From assembly GCF_000283155.1 (NCBI RefSeq), contig NW_004454166.1, positions 3,226,161 to 3,290,160 of the forward strand: a stretch of DNA of 64,000 nt, given 5' to 3'. Positions 11,691 through 24,575 of this stretch are shown here, piece by piece. The notes beneath the pieces were generated by a model. The model was not told the DNA's origin, ran no database searches, and saw only the letters and a program-made list of their open reading frames with translations. The DNA comes from Ceratotherium simum simum. Taxonomy: Eukaryota; Chordata; Mammalia; Perissodactyla; Rhinocerotidae. The first letter of the stretch is position 1. Every line of letters begins with the position of its first letter. The translations under genes were made by a program, and so were the position numbers.

Positions 11691-13394
11691 TGATTAGGTT
11701 CAGCTGTATATAACAGAAAAAAAATTATCAGTGACTTCAATGAGATAGTTTATATTTCTTTCTTTTATAAAAGATGTCCACGGGTAGGCAGTGTAGGGCT
11801 GCTATGGCAGCTCCACAGTGTAATTAGGGACCCAGGCTCCTATTTTAATGCTCCACTATCCTAGAACAAAGTTTGTTTCTCAAGGTCACCTCTTAATCCA
11901 CGATGGCTGTTAGGGCTCCAGCCATCCCACCCATATTCCAGCCAACACAAAGGAGAAGGAAAAAGAAAGGCAAGCTCTCCTCTTAAAGGAGCCTTTCAGA
12001 AGTCCCATATAACACTTTTACTTATATCTCATTGGCTAGACTTAGAATCCTGGCCATATCTAGTTACATGGGAGGCTGGGAAATGTCCATTTTCAGCTGG
12101 GTGGCAACAAACCTAGTCAAAAGCCAGAGTTGTGTTGCTGAGGTGGACGGGGGGTTATGGATGTTGGTATAGACAATTCACTGTCTTCCAGAGTCACCAG
12201 TCGGGAAGTAGTGGGGCCGAGATTCAAATCTAGCCAGAGCCCTTACTGCTTACGACCTTCCAGAGGCCACCAGACCTTCCTCCCAAGCCCACGTACCTCT
12301 GCCACACCGCCTGTCTCCAGGGGAGTGAGCCTCTAGAGAAGCAGAAGGGAGTGGGAGCTGTGTGGGGAGAGTGGGGGCAAGGCAGCGCCGCCGTGAAGCT
12401 CGGCTCCCGGGGAGCTCTCCTGCTTTTCCACGGCGCCTTCCCTTCCTCCTCTCCAGGGCCCAGAGCTTCCCTAAAAGCTCACATTCTTTGTCACGAGCTC
12501 CCATGGCAGTGACAATGAGATGGGTGCAGCTTTGCATGGGCCATTGGCTCTAAGCTGAGGACTCACTGGATTTGTGTTTCCTCCAATTCTGCCGTGTTGA
12601 ATAAACAGTCGCGGGTGGTCGCAGAAGCTTCTTGCCAGAGAACATTACAAAACTCTTCCAAAGAACAAGCCCGTGCCTTTGATGGAGGGTTGGGGCCACC
12701 TCTGAGGTCCCACTGATTCCAGGGTTCTGTGAACATCTCCATCTGGTGCTGTGGCCCAGCTCTGTGTCTCAGCGGGGGAACCGTAAGGGGAAGAATGTTC
12801 TTGTAGGAGAGGCTGAGCCGTCACCGGGACACCTGGCCAGAACTGTGAATGCTCCAATGGAAACAGACCCAACAGGACTTTGAAAAGTGAGAGCCGGCCC
12901 TGGAAATCACCAGTGTCAACAGGGGCACTCTGGGGGAGTGGTGATGAGGAACCTCAACGGGGAGAAAGAGCCGGACTCTAGAGCCAGAGCAGGTGCCCTG
13001 AGGCTGTCCCCGGGAGGTTCCGGCAGACGGAGCTCTGACTGCGCTCAGGGAAGCACGAAGGCCTGCACTCGTCCCGTCATTGGAAACTCCAATGGGAAGG
13101 GGCTGATGGACATGCTCTGGAGGGGGACCATGACCTTGTTATTCCTCCTGCCAAAAATCTCCTGGGTGCCACTGAGCGAGCTGGGGACAGCTTGACTCTG
13201 GAGACAGGCGTATGCAAGAGGGAACCTCGGAGAACGCATTACAAGAGGGGCCACCGTTCCACCCGATGCTGCGACTTTCTCTACCAGGAGTGACCTTTAT
13301 CCTGGGGATTCCAGCCCTTAACGTTACAACCACATCAAACAGCTTGCTGTAATAAGCAACACCATGTTTACAGAGTTAGAGAACTCAGCTGTGC

Positions 13395-13530
13395 AAGGAC
13401 CCCAGGAGTTACTGGCCCAAATGTCCCCTTTTCAGCTGAGGAAAGTGAGGCCCGGGGAGGGAGAGTGACCAGCCGAGGTCCAGATTCATCGGTGGGAAGG
13501 CCAGGACTAGGACCAGATCTAGCACAAACA
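13395..13530 (-). repeat. MIR-like fragment
   Basis: Only the 'tcagctgaggaaagtgaggc' core and a trailing 'gtgaccagccgaggtcc' survive. Confidence 0.35.
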
Positions 13531-15404
13531 GGAACGCTTTACCAACTCCGGGCCCCCCGCCCTGGGGAGAGAGCATTGAACAAGGGCGAGTGTGGAGGAC
13601 GGGCTGGCACGGGACGGGCTTGGCAAATACAACCTGTGCGGGGCCAGGACCAAGGGGAGGTGAGCCGGGTGCTCTTCTCTGGGCAAAATTGAAGAGGAAG
13701 CCTTTCTCTTTATTTAAAATTTTGATATTTTGTTCATCATGGATTTTTTTTGCATTAATTTTGAATTAAAAAATATTGCAGTAACATTTTTTTTTATCTT
13801 GATTACTGAGGTTTTTGGCACCCCCTTAAATTTTGCCCTTAGTCCTGGCCCTAGGCCCATGAGTTACATCTGGAGGAGCGGGCTGTTTCCTATGGACAAG
13901 GGATGCCTCCGGGGATGCGGTCACTGCCCACGGGAGCTGTGTGGGCCCGGAGGCCCCTGCGGGAAACCAAGGGAGAAGTAGTGAGCCCTCTGCTACTGGA
14001 GGGATCTGAGACTGGTGGGAGGGATCTGAGTCTAGGTGGTCTCTAGGAAAGCCTCAGACCCTCGGATTCCAAGAGGCAAAGAGGCTGCAGGTGTCCCCGT
14101 GTAACTTCAATCATCTCGTAACCTGGGGAGAATGTAAGAGATACTGCCTCCTGCCTCACAGACTGCGGGGAGGGACTGGGTCTGCCGGAATTTCAGAAGC
14201 CGCCCCCAGCCGGGCGCCGGGCTCTGCTCCGATGGCACTGCTCCATCCTGGGGGGCCCAGGAGAGGGTCGCCCTCACTGCGGGGTGAAGTGAGCAGTCCC
14301 AGAAACAGCCGCCAGGTGTCCCATTCATGGGCACAGCAATCTGGGGGTGAAGTCAGCCTCCAGACAAAAAAATTAAAAATTAAAAAGGAAAGTCAGTGAC
14401 CTGGGAGATGTTATAAAGTCAAAACATTTCCTTCCAAAAAACACTGCAAAAATGATCGTCCCAAAATGCATTCCTGGGCACGGCTCACGTCCGTGCGTGG
14501 CTCGCCCTCCCTGGGGAACATCCATGCTCCTCAGAATGACATTCGAGGCCCTCCTCATGGCGTCCCCCGGCCCTCTTCTCACCCCCACCCATCGTCACAG
14601 ATCTGGTGTGTAACCGTCTACACCTTTGGTCCTCCTTAAGTCTCTCGGTTGAACTATCGCTGTCTGCTTGCACGCTGTGCTTTCCTCAGGTTTCGTATTT
14701 TCCTCCAATTTGATACTATATTTAGATTACAGTATAGGCTATCCCTGGACCAAGTATCTTCTAATAAACTGCAAATTTTGACACTTTAAGAAATAACACT
14801 TACTGAAATCAAATGAGTTGTTTCTGCTCATTATTCAGCATCTCAAAAAACTTTTTATATACGCATTAATTTTCCTATGAAAATATTTCTTCCAACAGTT
14901 TCTAACTCACGCATTTTTCCAGGATCTCTCAGGTGCCAGTATGATCTACAGAGCTGTTTACAAAAAGTGTCCTAATGATTTGCCATTTTTTTGACAAGTC
15001 AATAAGTCATTCTTGTAAAGTTGGCTCTGATTGAGATTAAATAAGGGATAAAAATTATACATATATATATTACTTTGCTACGAAGTTTATTCTTTAAGTG
15101 AAATTGGGGTTGGGTGGAGACTAACAATCTGAGCTTAGGGAAGACAAGAATCATGTGCTCCGCTGTACCAAATTCTGGTTGGTGGGCAGAACTGAGTGAC
15201 GGCTATTCCCATCTCCCGGTGGCTCTCATCCCTGACTCTTGGTGATGCTGACACTGACAGAGAATGGGGTGCCTTTGAAATACTTTTACGTGTGCCCTAT
15301 TAGCTGGTTCTCTCACAGCCCTATGAGATAGCAGGGCAGGGCTAGTCACCCCTAGTGGGGACACGCGGAGGCCCGAGGACTTAAGCCCGCTGCCAAGGTC
15401 CTGC

Positions 15405-15590
15405 CCCAGGCTATGACAGCACTGTGGTGCCAGGCGCCATGCTAGCCACACAGCACGGCCATCAGTCCTCCTTCTAACCCCAGAGGAGGATATTTTTACC
15501 ACCACTCTACAGACGAGAAACCAGCGGCTGGGAGACCCCGAGCTCAAGGTCACACAACTGGTAAGTGGTTAAACGGGGTTTGAGCCAGTC
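15405..15590 (-). repeat. MIR SINE
   Basis: It reads 'gtggtgccaggcgccatgct', 'ctctacagacgagaaaccag' and 'tcaaggtcacacaactggta', ending in 'ggggtttgagcc'. Confidence 0.75.
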
Positions 15591-15759
15591 TAGCTGGTCT
15601 ACAGCACAGGTTTCCAAGTCTACTTGAGGCATCTTTCCTCTCCTTCAGGCTGACAGGAGAATCAGCGAGACTGAGAAAGGACATTGCAGGTCAGAGGGGC
15701 ATGGGGCGAACCCTGGCCGAGCCTGAAGGCAGCGCCTGTAGTTGGTGCTACAATAGTCG

Positions 15760-16276
<517 letters not shown>

Positions 16277-16964
16277 TCAAAGCTTTGTGCCCTGTGAGAG
16301 ACGTGGAGGGGACTCAGACTCCCTCTTACCACAGGATTTATTAATTTTTCTCTCACTTGCTTGGTTGGTCTCCTCATTATCTCTCAAGGGATCCAAGGAA
16401 GTTTATGGGAAATGCACAATAAAATAAACACTGAATAAAAATTAAAACATAAGGGTCTGGGAAAATGTAAATTATATGTTTATCAGAGGTAAAGAGACCA
16501 GAACATAGACAAGTCAACCAAAGGTCTCAACACTATACATAATAAGCTGTATATTTCACCATGAACTTCCCAGCAGCCCAAGAGAAAAGGGCAACAAGAT
16601 TATATTTGCCTAGCTCTCATTTTCATTAAGGAGAAAACATACCAGTTCTTCAGGGAAACAAAATGTTTTTTAGGCTTTAATCCTTTAAAAAATGCCTCAT
16701 ATGGAGGACACTGTCAAATTAGCCAGTATGGTATTAACAGCATCCCTACAACAAACAGATTTCATAGGCTATTTTTGTATGGATTTTTACTAAAAGCTGA
16801 GATCATAATCTTAAAACACAACCCAGGGGGAGTAATTTTGAAAGGGGCCAAAAAAATTTAATGTAAGTATGCAATTTATATAAGATGCCACTTGGCGAAC
16901 TGAGCAGTCTCTCTGAATCTTTACCCAAAGCACAGTGCGCATAAACCCAGAACCTAAAGAAAAG

Positions 16965-17165
16965 TCCCTTACATTTATATGCTTTACATGCATCTTATTT
17001 GATTGTCATTCATGTTCACCCTTTGAGGTCGTCAGGGCAGAGCTTATTATTCTCATTTTAGAGATGAGGAAAACGAAAATCAGAGAGGGAAAGTCACTTT
17101 TCCAAGGTCACACAGCCAGGGAGAAGTCAGCCTGAAACCTAGGTCTGCCAACTCTTATGCAAAGC
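16965..17165 (-). repeat. MIR SINE
   Basis: It contains 'tgctttacatgcatcttatt', 'cattttagagatgaggaaaa' and 'tttccaaggtcacacagcca'. Confidence 0.75.
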
Positions 17166-17310
17166 CACACCGCCTGCTTCACATTTAAACAAGGTCACCA
17201 GACTGTTCTAACGCCCCTCTCTTTGGCTTTAATTCTTCTTGTGCTGATTTTATATCAGGAAAAGCATGCTTTTTGCTAGCTTGGATGCCCCCAGAAAATC
17301 CCACTTTGCA

Positions 17311-17352
17311 GGAATGTCATGTTCCGTCAGAATTGTAGGAATGTCATGTTCC
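17311..17352 (+). promoter_or_regulatory. Two GRE-like 15-mers in tandem
   Basis: GGAATGTCATGTTCC occurs at 17311-17325 and again at 17338-17352. Each has a perfect right half-site TGTTCC, with a left half two bases off the GGAACA expected in a steroid-receptor palindrome. Function is not shown. Confidence 0.2.
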
Positions 17353-18484
17353 AGAGAGCAGGGGTGGGGGCAAATGCTCTCTGTGCGCTGTGATGAACTG
17401 CACACATTTCAAAACGTGAACCTTAGACAATCCTGTGAGTCACTCCAGCGAGCCACCTGTGTTAGGACACACCGGGAAGCAATTCACGGCACCCCCTTTG
17501 TGCTCCTCGGCCCAGAACAGAGACAGCCAGAGGCAGGAGGATGTGGAGGGAGGAGCCTGCTGGACTGCTCTGGGCTCCAGGAAGGTTCTGGCTGCCTCCA
17601 CTTGGGCTGCTGAGCCGGGGTCGGCCCACGGAGGAGTGGGCCAGAGCCTAGCAGCTCCTGTGCGTTAGAGAAACGTCGCTGTCGAGTCTGAGGGTTGGAG
17701 GAGCGTCCCCTCGTTCCTGCGTCCGGGGAGGCGGCTCTGCTACCACTCCACGCCTACGGCTTGTCTCCTTTCTAGCCGTCAGGCCCAGCCTGTCCCTTTT
17801 CACCGCCACCGAGTCTCTCTCCTCACTCCGAACTCGCTGCTTTTAAACCGCTACGGGCTTGGAAAGCAGGGCGCCTGGGCTGCTCAACATGTGTGGAGCG
17901 AAAGGAAACAGGCTCTGAGTGAGGGTCTGAAAGGCTCTCCTGCGCGGGAGGTCGACCCACGTCATCCACCGTCAAAAGCAACAGCGGAGAAGCCCCGGCC
18001 TCCGCCCAGCATCCCACGGTCAGGGGACTGAGACGGCGGGACGTGAGCTCTAGGTAGCCACTGGTGGCTTCCCTGTCTCCTCTGCCAGATGGGGAGTTCC
18101 TGGCAGGTGGGGGACCACGTCTGCTCCTCCCAGGGTCCCCAGTGCTCAGCCCAGGGCCTGATGTACAGAGGGCGCCCAACAAATGCTTGTGGAGTGACTG
18201 AATGCACGCATTTCCCGTTGACTTGGTCCCTTGGCGTTCATTTTCTCTGCCTCCGGTGGGGATGTGGCCTCAGACCTGCCACTGCTGGGCCCCGCCATGT
18301 GGCAGCAGGCCGTTCTGGGCTCCTCTTCTTCAGTCCCATGAACAGCTCTGGTTCGTACGGCTGCACACAGGTAAGCATGATGCGCATTTAAAAAAAATCT
18401 AATTTCCTCTATTTATTGTTTCCTTTTGCCTCTGCTTTCCCCATGTAAGAAGGACACTTCCCTTTTGTATTACACAACAATAAT

Positions 18485-18700
18485 AGCAATAAACCCTCCA
18501 ATCAGTAAAGCAGTTAACAGTTGGCATGATGGTCTCCCTTCAGTGGCCTCATTCAAGCCTCTCGACAACCCTATGAGGCAAATGGGGCAGGAATCATCGC
18601 TTCCAGTTTAGAGGGGAGGCAGCTGGGGACCAGAGACGTCAAGTGACCTGCCTGGGGTCACACAGCTGGCAGAGCTAAAACCAGAACCCAAGCCAGAGTG
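18485..18700 (-). repeat. MIR SINE
   Basis: It shows 'caaccctatgaggcaaatgg', 'gggaccagagacgtcaagtg' and 'cctggggtcacacagctggc'. Confidence 0.7.
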
Positions 18701-18947
18701 CTTGAGAATTTAGAACAGACCACCGGGGAGGGAGGAGAAGACAAAGGCAACCAGCCACGCTCAGACTGTGCTCGAGTCAAGAGGAGCATTTTGCCACAGG
18801 GCTATAAACAGGCCCTGCATTTGCTGGGGTCTGCTCTCCCGCTGGGTGGCAGTTCCAATCCCAAGAACACAGTGACAGGCTGCAAAGTTGGTGCCACAGC
18901 ACTCGGACGGCAGAGGCGCGGCCGCGTCCACCCGTCTGCGCTCTGAC

Positions 18948-18978
18948 ACCCGCCCCGCCCCGCCCTGCCCCGCCCGGG
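18948..18978 (-). promoter_or_regulatory. GC-box (Sp/KLF-type) run in CpG-rich intron
   Basis: Consecutive CCGCCC-type boxes (accCGCCCCGCCCCGCCC and TGCCCCGCCC) lie within CpG-rich sequence from 18900 to 19110, next to a NotI-like GCGGCCGC at 18918-18925. It could be a GC-rich enhancer or alternative promoter. No initiator or first exon is recognised. Confidence 0.25.
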
Positions 18979-19523
18979 GCAGGAAGGCTCTCTGTGGCTC
19001 TCTGCTCTGAGCGGCCCTCCCTCCGGCACTCGCCCGAGCCTTGACACCGTGCTGACACTGAGCAGACTCCCCTCAGGGGCTTCCAGGCCCGCCCGAAGAA
19101 CGGAACTCCTTCCTTGCCTACACTCCTCAGTGAACAACGCAGCCAGCGAAGACTCTACAAGAAGGCCCATCTCGAAATACCCAAGTCTAACAAGAGGAAA
19201 GTTGTGGGGGAAGGTGGGCCGGCGCTCCGTGCCGTGTGGAAGGCAAGCAGCCCGGGGCTCCAGGTCAAGAAGAAGACAGCCATGCCTTCTGCTCTGCAGC
19301 AAAAACTATGGGTGGAAAAGCCACAGCGCACGGCACAGAGTGACATCACAGCCACGCCTCGGCTCGGTCTGGCTCCAATCAGAACACAAGGTCTGTCTGC
19401 AAGTGGGAGATGGCCTGTGCCCCGTGCCAAATTAATTTATTTTTCCTGGAGTTATTACTCACCATGTGCCAGCTGACTGCAAGGCCTTGGGGATGTGTGG
19501 GGGTGAAACCCAGCTTCTTCCCT

Positions 19524-19568
19524 AAAAAAAGGAAAATGCTCCAATTTGGAGCATTATTTTCCTTTTTT
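19524..19568. other. Near-perfect 21-bp-arm palindrome
   Basis: The left arm AAAAAAAGGAAAATGCTCC and right arm GGAGCATTATTTTCC(T)n pair across a 4-6 nt centre (aatttg), with one extra base in the right arm. The arms would fold into a hairpin of about 21 bp in RNA or DNA. Confidence 0.6.
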
Positions 19569-19859
19569 AAATGGGACATTTCTGGACCTTAGATGGTAAC
19601 GTGCAAGGTTTTATGAGTTTTGAAGTAAAATGTATTAAATCAGTCTTCTCCATTTTCTCAATTGTTCTCGTGTTCCTCCTTAGATTTTCGTATGAAAAGA
19701 CCCCCTGTTACCCTTAACTGATGCACAGAAGGCTTAATACAATCCTGTGAAGCCCCTCAGTTAGTGGACTCGCCAGCCCGGCGGTGGTCCACCCCATCCT
19801 CAGACACCTGGGACCTGACCTCAGCAAACAGGCAGAGACGCCGACACGTCCTGAAGGCC

Positions 19860-20030
19860 CACTATCCATCAGGCACTGTGCGCAGCGGTTTGCTCGTCTA
19901 ATCTCCACCACAATCCTACAAGTCAGGCGTTATTAATACCCCCACCTGACAGATGAGAAAACTGAGGCTCAGAAAGGGCCAACGACAAGGTCAAATTCAG
20001 TTACTAGGCAGCAGAGCGGGGGTTCAAGCT
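19860..20030 (-). repeat. MIR SINE
   Basis: It includes 'tatccatcaggcactgtgcg', 'cctgacagatgagaaaactg', 'aggctcagaaagggcc' and 'gcagagcgggggttcaag'. Confidence 0.7.
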
Positions 20031-20889
20031 CAAGTGGACCGCCCCCTGAGCTCCGAGCTCCACCCACCGTCTCCTGAAGTGCAGCCTCCTAGCTCCCCCC
20101 CCACCCCCGTAAACGGAGAGCTGGTCAGCGGCACTTTGCTCCTGGGCCTTCAGGATGAACTACCCCTGTGTGCCAGCGGCCTCGGCCACCGCCCCCTCTC
20201 CCGGTCACTTCCCGCATCCCTCCTGGAAGGGGGCACCAGGAGCCCACAGGGCACCCCAGGCAGCATCTCTCCCACGGAGCCGAGGGACCACCCCTGGGTG
20301 TGGACACGCAGCCTGAGGTCACCTCGGCTCCCTGGAGGCTGTGCTCACACTGATGGCCCCTGGTGACCTTGAGGCCAACCCAGGCCCCAGAGTCGCTTTG
20401 TTCTAAACACACAGCACTCCTCAGCTGTGCCTCCGCCACCCTGGATGCAGGCAGCTCGATGTGTTCTAATGTACCCTCATATCAGGACCGTTACATTCAA
20501 TCTTCTTGGACTTAATCAGACATTCCAGCTGTTAAGGTTCTTTGCACCCGGGCTCTGTCATCCAACATAGTTCACAACTTCCCACACTCCTACAAGCCTG
20601 CTTTTTATAACCTCGTCCTCCAAGTTACTGACAAAAGGCCAAGAGAACAGAGGCCCATGGCCCATCACTAAAGACTCCACCTAGAATACGCTCAGTCTAA
20701 GAGGAAGAGCTTTTGGGCAGGCAACGACTCACGTAACTGGGCTCTCATTCTGTTGACTTTTCTCCTGACCTGGGGCACAGGAGGGGGAGCCGGGGCACCA
20801 GAATGGAAAGACTGAGAGCCTGTGGTAGAACTCTTACATACACTCAGGTTAGAACATCGTGTGGAGAGAAGAGGATGAGATTGGGAATC

Positions 20890-21065
20890 AGGTGAACAGG
20901 AATAGAACCTCGGCTCTGCCACAAACTGGCTGAAGGCCCTTGGAAAGCCCCTTCCCCTCTGGGCCTCTATTTCCTCATCTGTAAAATGGGATAATGATCA
21001 TTGCTTCACATGGTTATGGAAAAGATTAAATGAGACAAGGTATAGACAGGGACTCTGTCACCTAT
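20890..21065 (+). repeat. MIR SINE
   Basis: This is a well-preserved forward copy: 'aacctcggctctgccacaaa', 'ctatttcctcatctgtaaaa', 'tgggataatgatcattgc' and 'agattaaatgagaca'. Confidence 0.85.
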
Positions 21066-21435
21066 CACACAGCAGACAACTTAAGGATGCAGGGTAGATA
21101 GATATCGAACAGTTGAGAGCTTGTTCCACACCTAAGACTGAGGCCTGCTTACAGGCAGCGGGGGTCCGAGCACCCGGTCTCGCCCGGTACCTGCTGTCTC
21201 TCTCTGCACAGCTCACACAGCAGGCCCCCATTAAGCATGGCTGAGCCGAGGGGACTTAGAATTAGCCGACAGGGCTCAGACTGCGGGTTGGATGGCGGGT
21301 TTGGTAAACCGAGGTCCCGGATCCTCCAGAGTCTGCACTGCTCTGAGCCTGGGGTTTTCTCCCTCAGAAGAGGAAAAGGCAGTGAGAACAACACTCCTGC
21401 TCCAACAACCCGACTCCAGTCCTCCGACCCCATCA

Positions 21436-21783
<348 letters not shown>

Positions 21784-21924
21784 TCAGCTCCCGCTGTCGG
21801 CACCCCCTGCCTTGTGGGCAAGCCTTGGGACAGGGGTGCACAGGCTGAGGCTACAGTGGACAGCTCCAAGGGGCCTCGGCGTCTCCCCGCTCCCCTACAA
21901 TAGGGCGCTGAGACAGTGTCCAAT

Positions 21925-22015
21925 CTTCCTCCTCACCTTACACGCAGGGAAACTGAGGCCAGAGGAGAGATGGGAGCTTCCAAGGTCCCCAGAGGAGCTG
22001 TCATCAGAAAGGAGA
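21925..22015 (-). repeat. MIR fragment
   Basis: The core 'cagggaaactgaggccagag' is kept and the rest is eroded. Confidence 0.4.
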
Positions 22016-22119
22016 CCCCAGCCAACAACCCCCCCTCCCCGTATTCTAGACTTCTCTACCTTCCCGAAGCCCACAAAACTTCCCAATTAAGAAGTTTCAG
22101 AGTCTCTTTGAGTTTTGAG

Positions 22120-22320
22120 CTTTGTTCAAATCTCAGTTCCACCAACAAGCTCTGGTGGCCTCAGGTGGCTCCTTTTCCCATTTAGCCTCAACTTCCTCAA
22201 CTGCAAAATGGGGATAATGGGAGTAGCTACCTTACAGCATTGCTGGGAGGACTAAATGAGATAATCCTCACAAAGTGCCTAACTCAGCTCCTGGCACATA
22301 GTAAATGCCCAGTAAGTGTT
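22120..22320 (+). repeat. MIR SINE
   Basis: Forward order is kept: 'caacttcctcaactgcaaaa', 'tggggataatgggagtagct', 'aggactaaatgagataatcc' and 'gctcctggcacatagtaaat'. Confidence 0.85.
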
Positions 22321-23130
22321 AGCAAGTATTCGTATTTTATAACATTCTCCTGCCCATCTTTATTTCAAGGGAAAATCTATATTCAAAAGCTCTATAGGTG
22401 CTTTATTATCTTATTATCTCAATGTGGTTAATAGGTGTATATTGTACAACAGCTCCTGTGATTCATTTATTCATTCAACAAACATTTACTGAGCGTCTGC
22501 CTGAGGTTCCCTCCTGGGTCATGGTAAGGGGCCCTTGGTGGCTTTCTACGGATGGGGATCCAGGCTGGACCCTACCCCACAGAGGACAGGCTGAAGGAAG
22601 GAGTGCTGGGCAGCCACCAGGAGGCCAGCCGGGCCCTGGCCTGCAGGCCTGTCCCCTGCCCCAGTCACTTCCTGCCGTCTGCAGTGAGGCTCAGCCTTGC
22701 AGGTGGTGCCACCTTCCTGCTGGTCACACCGCCCTCCCAACAAGCTCAGAGCCCTTTGATGCATAAAGAAGAGAAACGTGTCTTTAAGGATCAGTTTTTA
22801 GCATCTTTCAAAATTGGAAAGTGCTGACTGGGAGGCCATTTTCCTCATCATGTATTTTAGCAAAATAAAAAAGGCTTGGATTCTAAAATCATCCTTCGTT
22901 TGCAAGCAAGAATGGAAAGAAGAAAAAAAAACAACTTGCTCTGAAAGGACTTTAAGAGATCATTAACAGAGCAGTTGAAGGAAGGCAAGCCTTTGTCATC
23001 ACCATGTCTGCGATGCTATAAAAATTCCAGGCTGCTTCCGTTCTGTGGACATGCTCCCAGGCACCCTCCAGGTCTTTCTGCTTGTTTGTTGAAATCTTTT
23101 AGCATTTCTTGCTGCTAATGGTATTTATCT

Positions 23131-23177
23131 ATCCATATCCATCCATCCATCCATCCATCCATCCATCCATCCATCCA
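23131..23177 (+). repeat. (ATCC)n microsatellite
   Basis: This is a nearly pure ATCC tract of about 11 units with one early 'ATATCC' variation. It is followed by 'agcaaacatttattgag', an L2/MIR end. Confidence 0.9.
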
Positions 23178-23229
23178 GCAAACATTTATTGAGTATCTAC
23201 TTTGTGCCAAGTCCTGTGTTACTAAAGTT

Positions 23230-23390
23230 GGTACAGTAGAAACAGCTTATTGGATTTTGCAGTCAGAGAGACCTTGAAATCCCAGCGTGACCCTGGGTCT
23301 TAATCTTCTGGAGCTTCAATTTCCTCATCTCTGTAATTGGGATAATCCTACCTACCTCGCTGGGTGGTTGCAGGATTCATGATAATGAAA
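23230..23390 (+). repeat. MIR SINE (5'-divergent)
   Basis: It contains 'ggattttgcagtcagagaga', 'cttcaatttcctcatctctg' and 'taattgggataatcctacct'. Confidence 0.6.
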
Positions 23391-23439
23391 CTGACCCATT
23401 GGCTTCGGTGTCACTCTCCCCTGGGTCCTTCCTACCTCC

Positions 23440-24575
23440 TGCTCACTGCTGCTCAGACTCCAAATCGGCTCCTCATCTTTCTGTCCATCACTGAATGCTG
23501 TTGTTCCACACAGTTCTACCCTTAGCTCTGTGCCCTCATCACTCTCCCTGGGTAACCTCATTCACACACCAGCCACAACTCCCTCTGTGTGCAGTGGACT
23601 CTCACATCTCTCTCCCCAGCCCAGACTTTTCTCCAGCTGCCTACTGGGCACCTCCACTTGGATTCTCCCAGGCCCTCCAGCTCAACATGTCCCAAGCTGA
23701 ATTCATCATCTTTGCCAACGAATCCCTCGTCCTGCTATATTGTCATCTCTAGAATGGTGTCGCCAACCTCCCACTCACCCGGGTGGGAAGCTTGGGAGTC
23801 ATCTTAAGGTTCACTCCTCTCCTTCCTCCCAGCCATAACCAGGACCTGCTGGCTCTGTCTGCTCACTAGCTCCCGAATCATCCCCATCTCTCCAGCCCCA
23901 CTGCGCCAGGTTCGGCCACCATCATTCCCTACTCAGCGCGCAACAGCCTCCCAGCTGGATCCCTGCCTCACTCCTGCCCCATCCACCCCAGTCTCCAGAG
24001 AGCAGACCAAAGGACCATTCCAAGATTCAAATCTGATTGTATAAAACTTTTCCACAGCTCCCTGAGTTTTACAGATCAAGCTCTGAGCTCCTTAGAGCAT
24101 TCCAGATTCTTTACCTACTGACTCCTGCCCACTTCTCTAATCACATTTCTCACTCCTCCTCCATGGCAGCGAGAATGAACTACCTGCAGCTCTTTACAAC
24201 AGGTCTGCCATTCATTCATTCATTTTTTCACTCTAGCCCCTCTTTCTTCCTGCAAGCTCATCCATCCAGAATGCCCTTCCCTCCTACCCGACTCGCTCTG
24301 CTACTCCCCCTTCATGCCTCAGCTCAGGCACCCCTACGCTGAGAAACCACCTCTGTCCCATCAGGCTTGGTGGCCATTTGCACCTCTGTAGGCCCAGAGC
24401 ACTCTGCGCTTCTCTCTATCACGGCAGAAGTCCACTTACTTGTCTCTCTTCCCCACTGAAGTGAGGGTAACTTGACTCATCTCTGGTCCCCAGCTCAGGA
24501 GGACAGGGCGCGACACATACATTGATAAATAGGTGTTGAATGCATGAGTAAGTGAATGAATGCTGTAGGAAGCGC
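23440..24575 (+). repeat. L2 LINE, ~1.1 kb
   Basis: Long forward L2: 'ccagctgcctactgggcacc', 'agctcaacatgtcccaagct', 'gctctgagctccttagagc', 'agctcatccatccagaatgc', 'ttggtggccatttgcacctc' and the terminal 'aggtgttgaatgcatgagta' with 'gtgaatgaatg'. All reading frames are decayed. Confidence 0.8.

Noticed and set aside
12890..12905. 'gagccggccctggaaatc' as another ERE edge
   Set aside because: The similarity stops after about 10 bases and no SINE body follows.
23131..23177. ATCC array as a CRISPR-like or regulatory repeat
   Set aside because: Plain tetranucleotide microsatellite with no spacers; CRISPR arrays are not expected in a mammal.
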